From: CAVSUB01 sp963816725
GTDB taxonomy: Bacteria > Acidobacteriota > Vicinamibacteria > Vicinamibacterales > 2-12-FULL-66-21
Assembly: GCA_963816725.1 (NCBI GenBank)
Contig: CAWFMC010000016.1
Coordinates: forward strand, 62,001 to 126,000
DNA length: 64,000 nt
Reading direction: 5' to 3'
The position numbers and the translations under genes were made by a program. Under the pieces are notes generated by a model. It was not told the origin of the DNA. It saw nothing but the letters and a program-made list of their open reading frames with translations, and did no database searches. Every line of letters begins with the position of its first letter. The first letter of the stretch is position 1. Shown piece by piece: positions 55,461 through 64,000 of the stretch.

Positions 55461-56825
55461 ATGAGCAGCCCAGAGAGTCGGCCCGCCATCCCGTGGTTCG
55501 GAGCCCGTAAGCTCGTTCAACAGTTACAGGCGGAGGTCGAAGACCTGCGGAAGGACCGCGATCGTCTGGCTGACCTGAATCAGCGCTTTGGATCGCTGAG
55601 CATGTTTGAGATTGAGGAGATGCGGGCCAAGGCCCTGGCTGACGCGGCGGCGCAACGAGAACGCCTCGAGCAAGAACGCCTGCGTCAGGCGAGCGAACTG
55701 GGCGGCGAGCGTGCGAACGTCGCGGCTGAACGTTCGGAGCATCTATCAAAAATCCGACGGGTGAAGGCCGAGATCGACTCACTGCAAACTCGCCTCATTG
55801 AGACGCGGGAACTCGAGTTGCTGCAGGAAGCCGGCGTCTACGAATATCAGCACCCACTGGCCGACGCGGTGTCGTACCAAGCCGAGATGCTGAGAGTGGG
55901 TAACGAGATCAAGGACATGGTCAAAAAGGACGGCGGCGCTATGTTGGCGACCACGGACTGGACGGTAAACGGCTCGATCGTGGAAGGTCGAGCAATGGTC
56001 CGCGACTTCTCAAAGCTGATGCTCCGCGCGTTCAACGCCGAGGCGGACAGCCTGGTGCGTAGCCTACGGCCACACCGACTCCAGGCCTCGATTGAGCGCC
56101 TCAACAAGGTTGCCCAGGTCATCGAACGGCTTGGGAAGAGCATGAGGATTCGCATATCGACCCCGTACCACGACCTGCGTGAAACCGAACTGCGTCTGAC
56201 GGCAGACTTCCTCCACAAGCAGGCTGAGGACAAGGAGTCCGAACGTCTCGAGCGGGAGCGGCTGCGCGAAGAGCGCAAAGTCCAGCAGGAGATCGAACGA
56301 GAACGCGCCCGGCTGGAAAAGGAGCGCCAGCACTACGAGAACGCGCTTGCCGCTCTCGTGCTGAAGGGGGACGATGATGGTGCTGATCGGCTTCGACAGG
56401 AACTGACGACCGTCGAGAGCGCCATTGCAGATGTTGACCAGCGGGCGGCCAATATCCGCGCCGGCTACGTGTACGTGATTTCGAACATCGGTTCGTTCGG
56501 AGAGCGGATGGTCAAGGTTGGTCTGACGCGGCGGCTGGACCCGCTGGATCGCATTCGCGAATTAAGCGACGCGTCAGTGCCCTTCAACTTCGACGTGCAC
56601 GCTTTGTTCTTCTCGGCCGACGCGGTTGGCATCGAGCAGGCGTTGCACGCCAGGCTCGCAAGCGCCCGTGTGAATATCGTCAACCGGAGACGAGAGTTCT
56701 TTCGAGTGACGCCGCTGGAAGTCAAGGTGCATCTGTCGGAGCTCGCGGGCGAGCTGCTGGAGTTCCGCGAAACGCCGGAGGCGCTCGAGTACCGGCAATG
56801 CTGTGGTATCCAGCCGGCTTCGTGA
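55461..56825 (+). CDS. DUF4041 coiled-coil protein with T5orf172 (GIY-YIG-like) domain
   Basis: The 454-aa product has an N-terminal coiled coil (about 18-115), a DUF4041-type middle, a second charged coiled coil (about 255-325) and a C-terminal T5orf172/MUG113 domain (GYVYVISNIGSFGERMVKVG near residue 335, then TRRLDPLDRIRELSDASVPF and IEQALHARL). The domain is a GIY-YIG nuclease relative found in phages and mobile or defence loci. Function here is unknown. Spacing and codon use look like a real gene. Confidence 0.82.
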   Translation: MSSPESRPAIPWFGARKLVQQLQAEVEDLRKDRDRLADLNQRFGSLSMFEIEEMRAKALADAAAQRERLEQERLRQASELGGERANVAAERSEHLSKIRRVKAEIDSLQTRLIETRELELLQEAGVYEYQHPLADAVSYQAEMLRVGNEIKDMVKKDGGAMLATTDWTVNGSIVEGRAMVRDFSKLMLRAFNAEADSLVRSLRPHRLQASIERLNKVAQVIERLGKSMRIRISTPYHDLRETELRLTADFLHKQAEDKESERLERERLREERKVQQEIERERARLEKERQHYENALAALVLKGDDDGADRLRQELTTVESAIADVDQRAANIRAGYVYVISNIGSFGERMVKVGLTRRLDPLDRIRELSDASVPFNFDVHALFFSADAVGIEQALHARLASARVNIVNRRREFFRVTPLEVKVHLSELAGELLEFRETPEALEYRQCCGIQPAS

Positions 56826-57181
56826 GCGTCGACGCGCGATGAGGTCGGCGCAAGAAAACGAGAGTTCGAGAGGCGCGGTGCGGAGGCGACCGCGGCAATT
56901 CCGAAGGAGGTAGACTTCCGACGATGTTCACGACAGATACGCACCACATTGGGGCAGCGCCTGTGGCTGGTCAGGCAGTTCGAGTTCCTCGATTGGACGG
57001 GCGAGAACCACCTTCATTCTCGATTCATCGGGTTGCCCGACGACAAGGAACTGCGAAGCGTCGGGCGCGAATGACCGGGCCGGAACTACCCATTGACGTT
57101 GACGTGGCCACCGACCTGATAGTCACGTCTGGCATGCTACGGTTCCCGTCCGCGCGCGGGCGGGGGAGGAGGGCCGGAACG
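56826..57181. other. Intergenic region, no supported gene
   Basis: 356 nt. The frame that enters the PEP-CTERM gene is open from 56924 but lacks a signal before ATG 57182. Nothing else is seen. Confidence 0.4.
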
Positions 57182-57865
57182 ATGAACAGGCGTGCGTTGC
57201 TGCTGTCGTTAATCGTGATGTCGCTGCACGCGATCAGTGCGCAGGCAGCAGTTATCTTCAGTAACGTCGGCCCGGCTCTGTCGTTCTCCGACATCGGCGT
57301 GGGCGTGAATGGCGCGACGATGTTTGGACCAGCCATCGCTCAGCAAGACGCGGCCTCCGCGTTCTCGTCGGCTGAACGGGCAACCCTCGACTCGATCGAA
57401 GTTGCGCTGGCATACAGCGGCGGGCTAAACCGCTTCGACATTCTGTTGTTGGCGGACGATCACGGATTGCCGGGCTCAGTTCTGGAGGTCTTGCCCGCTA
57501 TCGACGTGCCGGCCCTGATGGGATGTCCCGCCAGCTGCGTGCTCCCGCTCACTGTGGTCACATCCATAGCGCGCCCTGTCCTCGAGGCAAACACGCAATA
57601 TTGGGTTGGTGCGACCGCCTCCGGGACAACCTTCGGCAACTTCATGCTGAATTCGACCGGGGACACCGGCGTCGTGTATCGCAACTATGGTGGCCCCTGG
57701 ATGCCCGTAGTCTCCGTGCAAAACACGGCAGTGGGGTTTCGCGTGAATGGGACGCCGGTAGGGTCTTCGATTCCAGAACCGGCAAGCGTTGTGCTATTCG
57801 CAACCGCCGCTGGTGCACTCCTGACGCGTCGCAGGGCTTTCCCGACGTCAGAGACGGCGCCCTGA
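57182..57865 (+). CDS. PEP-CTERM sorting-signal protein
   Basis: The 227-aa product has a signal peptide (residues 1-21, ending AQA), a beta-sandwich (choice-of-anchor type) body and the C-terminal tripartite signal PEPASVVLFATAAGALLTRRR, which exosortase recognises. The last nine residues run on into integrase-relic DNA, so the true stop may have been lost at the junction near 57836. GGAGGAGGG precedes ATG 57182. An exosortase must be elsewhere in the genome. Confidence 0.82.
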   Translation: MNRRALLLSLIVMSLHAISAQAAVIFSNVGPALSFSDIGVGVNGATMFGPAIAQQDAASAFSSAERATLDSIEVALAYSGGLNRFDILLLADDHGLPGSVLEVLPAIDVPALMGCPASCVLPLTVVTSIARPVLEANTQYWVGATASGTTFGNFMLNSTGDTGVVYRNYGGPWMPVVSVQNTAVGFRVNGTPVGSSIPEPASVVLFATAAGALLTRRRAFPTSETAP

Positions 57866-58241
57866 CGTTCTGGGAGACGAAGAACGGCAAGGCCAGGCGG
57901 ATACCCCTCTCCCCCGCCATTGCGCGTGTCCCGAAGCCGTTTGCGCGCCAGAATCCCTATGTCTTTACGAACTCGGTGACCGAGGACTGATACACGGCGC
58001 CCGGCACGTCTTCCGCCGCGCCGGCATCTCGACGCGGCACGTGACCCTCCACACCCTGCGACACACGGCGCTGAGCCGGATGATCGACCAGGGGTACGAC
58101 GATTACACGGTGATGGAGTTGTGCGGGCACAGCTCGACGCGCATGCTCCCGCGCTACACGCACCCCACCGAGGCGCGCAACGTCGAGGCCCAACGGATTC
58201 GACGTGGTCACAAGTTGGTCGCAACGATCGGACGCACCTGA
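57836..58241 (+). pseudogene. Tyrosine-recombinase (integrase) C-terminal relic
   Basis: Residues FPDVRDGALTFWETKNGKAR and RIPLSPAI match the middle of a phage-type integrase; after a frame change near 57985 comes HTLRHTALSRMIDQGYDDYT and LCGHSSTRMLPRYTHPTEAR, with the catalytic Arg, His and Tyr boxes. The N-terminal half is missing. It ends 39 nt from the 3' end of tRNA-Ala, the classic integrase/tRNA arrangement. Confidence 0.82.
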
Positions 58242-58280
58242 TGCGGCGCTCTCCCAAGGGGCTGATTTGTTAGGGAATTT

Positions 58281-58356
<76 letters not shown>

Positions 58357-58464
58357 ACTGTCGGCAAGGGCACCCGGTTCGCTCTTCGAAGCCGAACCAG
58401 AACGCGTAGTGTAACACGCGGTTCGCGCCGGTCGCAACGCCGAGCGGACAGTCTCGGACCAACG

Positions 58465-58857
58465 TCAGGTGGACTGACGCGGGACGCCAATCAGCGAATA
58501 CGCGAGGAAAAGACCCGCCGCAAGCGCCACGGCGGCGCCCACCCGCAGCAGTACAGTTCCTTGCGCCGTCTCCCATTCCATGATCGCCCGCGCGTGGTCA
58601 GGCCCCAGCAGTGTGGCCGACACCCCCTGCAGCGCCATGACGAAACCCAAGGCGCGCAGGATCCTGGGCATGCGGGAAACTCCGGCAGACAGGAACACGA
58701 CGAGGCCCATCGCGATTCGCACCGCGGCAGCCGTGTAGAGCCGGGCCGGCGTGGCGAAGTAGGTGCGCCGAATCTCCGTCCCGCGCTCGGGCGAGACGAG
58801 CCCGCCGATGCCGACGCCGATGGTGAACAGGGCGACGAGCACCGCAGCCATTCTCAT
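58465..58857 (-). CDS. Small four-helix membrane protein
   Basis: The 130-aa protein (ATG 58857, AAGGG just upstream) has four hydrophobic helices, one as GLVVFLSAGVSRMPRILRAL. No enzyme motif is seen. I do not recognise the family. An earlier TTG at 58875 is less likely. Confidence 0.65.
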   Translation of the reverse strand: MRMAAVLVALFTIGVGIGGLVSPERGTEIRRTYFATPARLYTAAAVRIAMGLVVFLSAGVSRMPRILRALGFVMALQGVSATLLGPDHARAIMEWETAQGTVLLRVGAAVALAAGLFLAYSLIGVPRQST

Positions 58858-59216
58858 GCGTCCCTTGTACCTCAAATAAGGCGGTGATCTCCTGAACCTC
58901 TAATCTGATTGCAGACCGCACGCCCCTGCCACCATCACTAGGGTTCCGAACATCTGCAAGCTGGCCTGCTTCCCGATCTCGAACCGCGGCCGAGACCACC
59001 CTGCGGGCGGACCGTCGGCATCGCGTCATCTGACGACGTCGGCATCGTGGTTACAGGATTGCGCTTGCAGGTGACAGAACCGACATTGGCGGCCGATGCG
59101 ATCATCGCGGCGCCCGACAGCGCTGTCGGATCGACGCCGGAAATCGCACGTTTCCGGGTCGAAACCACGGAACTCGTCGGCTGGTGCGGCGGTTGCACAG
59201 CACCGGATCGCCTGCA
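58858..59216. other. Intergenic region, no supported gene
   Basis: 359 nt between divergent genes. It should hold promoters for both, but none is clear. Confidence 0.4.
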
Positions 59217-62200
59217 ATGACGGCACCGCACCTGGAACCCACGATATCGATTTCCTCGTCCGGCCGGACCGACGGCCTGGGACGACGCGAGCTGTACTTC
59301 GACCGGGAAACCGGCGACATGCTCGAGCGCCTCCACGCCCGGCCGGAGATCGCGCTGTTCGAAACCGCCATCCGGGAGCGCATCGAACAACTCGCCGGCT
59401 TCAACGATCCGCGGTTCGCCCGCGTACGCACGGCCGAACGGCTCGACGGCAGCCTGACGGTGCTGTCCGACTTCATTCCAGGTCAGACGCTCGCGGACCT
59501 GTTCGATGCCGCCCGGGACCTCTCCATCGTCCCCGGTCTGGACGCCGCGCTCGGATACCTGGTCGAAGGCCTATACGCTGTCGCCGCCCTGCACCGCGGG
59601 GCCGGTGGCGCGCACGGCCTGATCGCGCCGGAGCGGACGCTCTTCACCGCCGATGGCGGCCTGGTGTTCCTCGACTCACCGTATGCGACGGCGATCGACC
59701 GGCTCGCCTTGTCGCACCGCCGCCTCTGGACCGAGTTCGGCATCCGCGGCACATCGTCCGGCTCGCATCACAGCCTCGAACCAGCCGGCGACGTCAGCCA
59801 GGTCGCGCTCAGTACGGTGATGCTGATCCTCGGGCGGCGGCTGTCGTTTGAGGACGTCGAGCAGCTCGAGTCGCTCATGCCGGACGTCGCCGAGGTCGCG
59901 CTGATCCGCGGCAGCGTCGCGTTCGCGACGTCACTTCAAGGTCTCCTCGAGCGGCTGCTGCCATTGGCGGGGCACCAGCCCTACCCCGCCGCCGACGATG
60001 CGATAGCCGATCTTCGTGAGCTGTTGGATCGTGAGATCGGGCTGGACGCGTGCCGAAGCGCGCTCGTCGAGTTCGTCGGCCAGTGCAACCCCGCCGCGGC
60101 TGATGCCATCCACGAGTCCACCTTTGGCGCGGACCCGCACCACGAGAGCGCGACCACTCCTGAGACGTTCGCGTGGCCGGACGAGGACCTGCCCTCCGCT
60201 CCAGCACTCGCCAGCCACGATCCGGACGTTGCGGTCGAACCTGCCGAGGGCGACGAACCAGCCGTCGAGTTCGAGATCAATCTGGACGAGGGGGACAGCG
60301 AGTCGCCTCGACGCTCGCGTGGCGTCAACCCGAGCGGCGACGACGACGAGGATGAGGGCGAGCTCTTCGACTTCAGCAACTTCGATCTATCGAAGAACAT
60401 CGGGGCGTTCACGCCCAACGTGCTGCGTCGCATCGAGCCGCCGGTAGACCCGACACCGCCACCGCTCGACGAGCTCGACACCGCCGCACTCACGCCGTCG
60501 GTCGCCGACGCGTTCGCCTTCGCGGCGCCCTCAGACCAGCCGGAGGCGGCCAACACCGGAAGCGACGCCTCACCGGCACCTGCGGCTGCGGCATCAGCGA
60601 TTGCGGATCCTGCGCAACCGACGCCGTTCACGCCCGCTGAATTGACGGATCCGCCTGCCGGTCCGGCCGAAGGCGGTGCGACGGTGGGCGGGCCGTCGAC
60701 GTTCGACTGGGGAACGCTGGTCCGACCGCCGTCAGCGACGCGCCCATTCAGCTGGTGGCGGGGATCAAACCACGGGAGTCGGCGCTGTTCGGAACGGCAC
60801 CGGCCAACGCGCCCGCGTATGGAGAAGTCGTCCCGGCGCCGCTCAACGCCGACGCCGCGAGCGCGTCCGGAACCGCCAGCGACGCGCCGTCCGGCGAGCG
60901 CCGTCGACGCCACAAGAAGGCCGGCAGGGCACAGAAGGACAGGCTCCGGTCAGCGGCCAAGCCCGAGGCCTCGCCGTCGACCTGGCTGGTGCCGCCGGAG
61001 AAGCAGGCGAAGTTCGAGCAGGTCACGCCGGAGCCGACGTTGTCGCCGTTCCGTCCGGCCGCGATCCAGTCGCCGTCGGCTCCCGCGATTCAGCTGCCGT
61101 TCGCGGCGCCGGTGCCGGGTGTCATGGCCAACCGGCCGCCGGTGATCCCGCTCGCGCCGATCGTCGTGCCACCGCCGCCGCCGGCGGCCCCGCTGCCGAA
61201 GTTCGACAACCCGCCGGCGATCGCGCCGATGCCGCTCCCGCCCGCGGGCATCGGATCGACGATGTCGATGATCGATCCGGACGAGGCGTTCGCGCCCGTC
61301 AAGGTGAAGGCGGATCTCCCGTCTGGCTACGCGCCGGCCGGCAGGAAAGGCGGCGCAACGCGCCCGCCAGACGCGACACGTGGTCGAGGAACTGCCGGAG
61401 CCGCTGCCAGTAGTGGTCGAAGAGGAGGTTACCGTCCCTCCGACGGCGCGATCTTCCCAGTCAAGCTCGCGATCGCCGCTCGTCGTCCTGGTCGTGATCG
61501 GGGTGCTGGTGGGCCGCGCCTCGTTACCGGGAGGAGCGCTCGGAAAAGCCGCGGAAACCGCCGCGGCGGACCAGCCGCGACGAAGAGCCGGACCCAACGG
61601 CGGTCACCGGAAACGGACAGGTGGTCGTGAACACGGAACCGACCGGCGCACGCGTGACGCTCGACGGCCGACCCGTCGGCGTAAGCCCGGTGACGCTCGA
61701 CGGGATTACCGCGGGCACGCCATGTCGTGGTCGTGTCCGCCCCGTCCGGCTCGGTCAAGCGCACGATTCGCGTCGTCGCTGACCATTCGATCACCGTCGA
61801 CGTGCCGATCTTCTCGGGATGGGTGGCGGTGTTCGCGCCGTTCGTCGTCACGATTGCCGAGGACTCGACGACTCTGGGCACGAACGAGCAGGGCCGTCTG
61901 CTGGTCGCGCCGGGTCGGCACATGCTGGTGATGAGCAATGACGGCGCTCGGCTTCTCGACCGCGCAGAAGGTCGACGTCAAAGCGGGCGACGTTGCCGCC
62001 ATCCACCTCGATCCGAAGGGTCAGGCGAACATCAACGCGCTGCCGTGGGCCGAGGTCTGGTGGGACGGCCGCAAGATCGGCGAGACGCCGATCGCCAACT
62101 ACAGCCTGCCGCTCGGCACGCAGGAGTTCGTCTTCAAGAACCCGCAGTTCGGCGAACGACGGGCCACCGCGACCATCCGGGCCAGCGAGGCGGCCGCGGT

Positions 62201-62234
62201 GTCGGTGGACTTCTCGAAAACACCACAGCCCTGA
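59217..62234 (+). pseudogene. Pseudokinase - proline-rich - TM - PEGA protein, several frameshifts
   Basis: Reading across frames gives a ~1000-aa protein. Part 1 (about 1-300) looks like a Ser/Thr kinase fold without catalytic motifs: ALHRGAGGAHGLIAPERTLF stands at the HRD loop and GGLVFLDSP at the DFG site. Then acidic and Ala/Pro-rich linkers, a membrane helix (SPLVVLVVIGVLVG), and two PEGA domains (VNTEPTGARVTLDGRPVGVS; WAEVWWDGRKIGETPIANYS). Frame changes near 60717, 61349, 61512, 61720 and 61943 mostly fit one extra base each. It may sense or scaffold across the inner membrane. Confidence 0.75.
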
Positions 62235-62339
62235 CCCGCCCGCAGGTGGAACGGGCGGACCAGCTCCCTTCCGGCCCTCGACACCCGTCGACCGTCCGGG
62301 TCGCGCGGCAAAGCTGATACGATGGTCGGGTTACCGATC

Positions 62340-63010
62340 ATGACCTCCATTCTTCGCGCCGCGTTGTTCGCGGCCGCTTGCGGCTGTGGCATCGCCGCCG
62401 TCCAGGCCGGGCCAGCCCTCCCCGACCGACATCGCCAACCAGGTCCAGGCGCGTTACGACCAGGTCCGTGATTTCTCCGCCGATTTCACGCAGGAGGCGG
62501 TCAGCGGCGTGCTGCGCAAGAAGCTCGTCGAGCGCGGCTCGGTGGTCGTCAAGAAGCCGGGCAAGATGCGTTGGACCGTACAAGGCGCCCGAGGAGAAGG
62601 TCTTCGTCTCGGACGGCACCAAGATGTACATGCACACGCCGGCCGACAATCAGGTGATCGTCAGTCCCGTGACCCCCGCCGACCAGGCCACGACCGCGGT
62701 CCTGTTCCTGTCGGGCAAGGGCAACCTGACGCGCGATTTCACCGTGAGCCTGATTCCCGGCGCGCCGGCCGGCAGCTACGCTCTCAAGCTCCAGCCGAAG
62801 CTGGCGGAACGCGATTACGACTGGCTGCAGCTGGTGGTCGATCGTTCCACCTACCAGATCCAGGGACTCACCGCCGCCGACAAGCAGGGCACGACCTCTA
62901 CGTTCACCTTCACGAACTTCAAGGAAAACGTCAATCCGCCCGATAAGACGTTTCAGTTCGCCATTCCACGCGGTGCCGATGTCATCCAGGCTGGCTCTCC
63001 CGGACGTTGA
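62340..63010 (+). pseudogene. lolA: LolA-like outer-membrane lipoprotein carrier, frameshifted twice
   Basis: Repaired length is about 222 aa: signal peptide (ATG 62340), then QVQARYDQVRDFSADFTQEA, KKPGKMRWTYKAPEEKVFVS and YDWLQLVVDRSTYQIQGLTA. These are LolA motifs; LolA ferries lipoproteins through the periplasm. Extra bases near 62409-62411 and at 62578 account for both breaks. The protein is conserved and likely functional. Confidence 0.88.
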
Positions 63011-63360
63011 GTCGCTGCGCGGGCGTGGGCGCCTTCTGGTGTGCCTCGGCTTGCTCGCGGTCTATGGGTGCGCGACGAGCTCACAGTTCCGCGCCGGCGA
63101 GCGCGCCGAGCAGGCGAAGGATTACGATCGGGCGGTCGTCGAGTACAGCGCTGCCGTCCGGCTCGACCCGGAGGACCGGAACGCGCGGGGCGCGCTGCAG
63201 CGTGCCCAACTCCGGCGTCGCAGCAGCACTTCTTCGCCGGCCGGCGGCTCGCGGCGAGCGGATCAGTTCGAGCGGGCCCTGGTCGATTACCAGATGGCCG
63301 CCGAGCTGAACCCGACCGATGCCGAGGTCGAGGCGGCGCTGCGGGACACGCGCCAGCGGC
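62979..63360 (+). CDS. TPR lipoprotein, N-terminal part (secretin-like gene start)
   Basis: From ATG 62979 (overlapping lolA) there is a lipoprotein signal (CLGLLAVYGCATSS) and TPR units (AEQAKDYDRAVVEYSAAVRL; FERALVDYQMAAELNPTDAE). The middle QQHFFAGRRLAA is in another frame between two compensating changes near 63213 and 63256. In related genomes such a start often leads into a secretin-domain protein. Here the frame runs into foreign sequence at about 63360. Confidence 0.6.
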
Positions 63361-63497
63361 CTACCCGGAAGCCAGCCGACTTGCCGATTATACAGTCGTC
63401 CACGTTCGAGCTAGTGATCAATCTCAAGACCGCCAAGTTGTTCGGCCTCGAGGTATCCTCACAACTCCAGCAACGCGCTGACGAGGTGATCGAGTAA
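63359..63497 (+). pseudogene. ABC substrate-binding protein, C-terminal fragment (foreign)
   Basis: The end KPADLPIIQSSTFELVINLK, TAKLFGLEV and RADEVIE is the characteristic C-terminus of the alphaproteobacterial ABC_sub_bind (DUF534-type) family. It is fused in frame to the TPR lipoprotein at about 63360, a join that makes no biological sense. Confidence 0.85.
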
Positions 63498-63502
63498 ACG
63501 GC

Positions 63503-63625
63503 GGGATGTCCGCTATTGGCACAAAGCGGACATGCCAGTTGCACTGCACATGTCGCTTTTGGGGTAAAGCGGACATCGGCTTGTGCGCTGCACATGTCTG
63601 CTTTTGACCCAAAGCGGACATCGCC
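63503..63625. repeat. Tandem palindromes of GCGGACAT type, three units
   Basis: Three units of ~30 bp with a 43-bp period, each with ATGTC(T)GC and GCGGACAT facing (about 63504-63534, 63548-63577, 63591-63622). Repeats of this kind are typical of Bradyrhizobium-related intergenic DNA. Confidence 0.8.
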
Positions 63626-63684
63626 CCTTTCAGAGTGCTAACCTAAGTCGATACGATGCCTTGTCCTGAGCCTCGGGGGAGGCA

Positions 63685-64000
63685 ATGAGACGGCGCAAGT
63701 TCATCAGCTTCTCGGCGGCGCGGCGGCCGCATGGCCGCTTACTGCACGCGCGCAGCAGACAACGCTGCCGGTGATCGGGTTTCTGCACAGCGGATCGGAG
63801 GCAAACTCCTCCCCACAGATAATCGGTTTTGAACAAGGACTTAAAGAAACCGGCTTTGTGAAAGGCAGCAATGTCACCATTCAATATCGCTTTGCCGAAG
63901 GGCAGTATGATCGGCTGCCGGCGATGGTTGCGGACTTCGTACACCGCAAGATAGCTGTGCTCGCCGCGATGGGCGGCGTGCAAACGGCGCTCGCAGCGAA
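63685..64000 (+). pseudogene. ABC substrate-binding protein, N-terminal part, frameshifted and cut by window end
   Basis: MRRRKFISF begins a twin-arginine-like signal; a change near 63710 leads to GGAAAAWPLTARAQQTTLPV, then IGFLHSGSEAN and GFEQGLKETGFVKGSNVTIQ. This is the start of the same ABC_sub_bind family as the fragment before it, consistent with tandem paralogues in Bradyrhizobium-type genomes. GGGGGAGG stands before the ATG. It continues beyond the window. Confidence 0.82.

Noticed and set aside
55219..55464. 81-codon plus-strand open frame before the DUF4041 gene
   Set aside because: It begins at TTG without a Shine-Dalgarno site, overlaps the next start, and shows no recognisable protein pattern.
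56924..57181. N-terminal extension of the PEP-CTERM protein
   Set aside because: ATG 57182 has a strong GGAGG and begins a clean signal peptide; the extension is Arg-rich and would block export.
63424..63621. Minus-strand open frame through the GCGGACAT repeats
   Set aside because: This is a translation of the intergenic palindromes. Similar false frames are often annotated in Bradyrhizobium genomes.

Overview
The window is high-GC DNA from a Gram-negative bacterium. It carries Kdo/LPS biosynthesis, a type IV pilus secretin operon, a LolA lipoprotein carrier and a PEP-CTERM protein. The gene set suggests Acidobacteriota, possibly Vicinamibacteria-like: a five-helix b558-type SdhC, KorAB in place of 2-oxoglutarate dehydrogenase, and pilMNOPQ followed by lipoproteins and accBC. 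This is inference from family resemblance, not a database result. The last ~640 bases (from about 63.36 kb) look like a different organism, Bradyrhizobium-type, so the contig end is probably chimeric or a very recent transfer.

Layout. 0-4.4 kb: tail of an HDOD protein, then ndk-DUF2905-dcd and an S9 peptidase. 4.4-15.8 kb: a central-carbon block with korAB, sucCD, sdhCAB, mdh and icd, i.e. most of a ferredoxin-linked TCA cycle. 16.1-24.5 kb: serA, a PilP/GspC-like protein, and the Kdo cluster kdsB-pyrG-kdsA-kdsD-kdsC-lapB. 24.5-40.1 kb: a long minus-strand run that reads, in transcription order, pilM-N-O-P-Q, two lipoproteins, a TPR protein, pepP, accB, accC, thiE, an amino-acid permease, a K+ channel, folD and coaE. 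40.4-49.4 kb: rplM-rpsI, rpsB, tsf, pyrH, frr, thrC, pfkA, pntA2-pntB and dedA. 49.5-58.3 kb: a gene-poor accessory region with small proteins, a 316-bp duplication, a lone receiver protein, a DUF4041/T5orf172 protein, a PEP-CTERM protein and an integrase relic abutting the 3' end of tRNA-Ala(CGC). 58.4-63.4 kb: a membrane protein, a large pseudokinase-PEGA protein, lolA and the start of a TPR lipoprotein. 63.4-64 kb: pieces of two ABC substrate-binding protein genes separated by palindromic repeats.

Two sequence-level patterns cut across the genes. First, from about 34.7 kb onward many conserved genes (pilQ, pilO, pilN, frr, thrC, the PEGA protein, lolA) are broken by single-base frameshifts, nearly all fitting one extra base, while the first 34 kb has none; this looks like sequencing error and affects how products should be read. 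Second, several operon gaps (sucC/sucD, sdhA/sdhB, icd/mdh, frr/thrC) contain AGCTTCC-type 7-bp repeats, most as facing arms that would fold into long hairpins in the mRNA. Several genes (ndk, pyrH, pfkA, perhaps kdsB) have a -10 box only 5-9 nt before the start codon, which predicts leaderless mRNAs.
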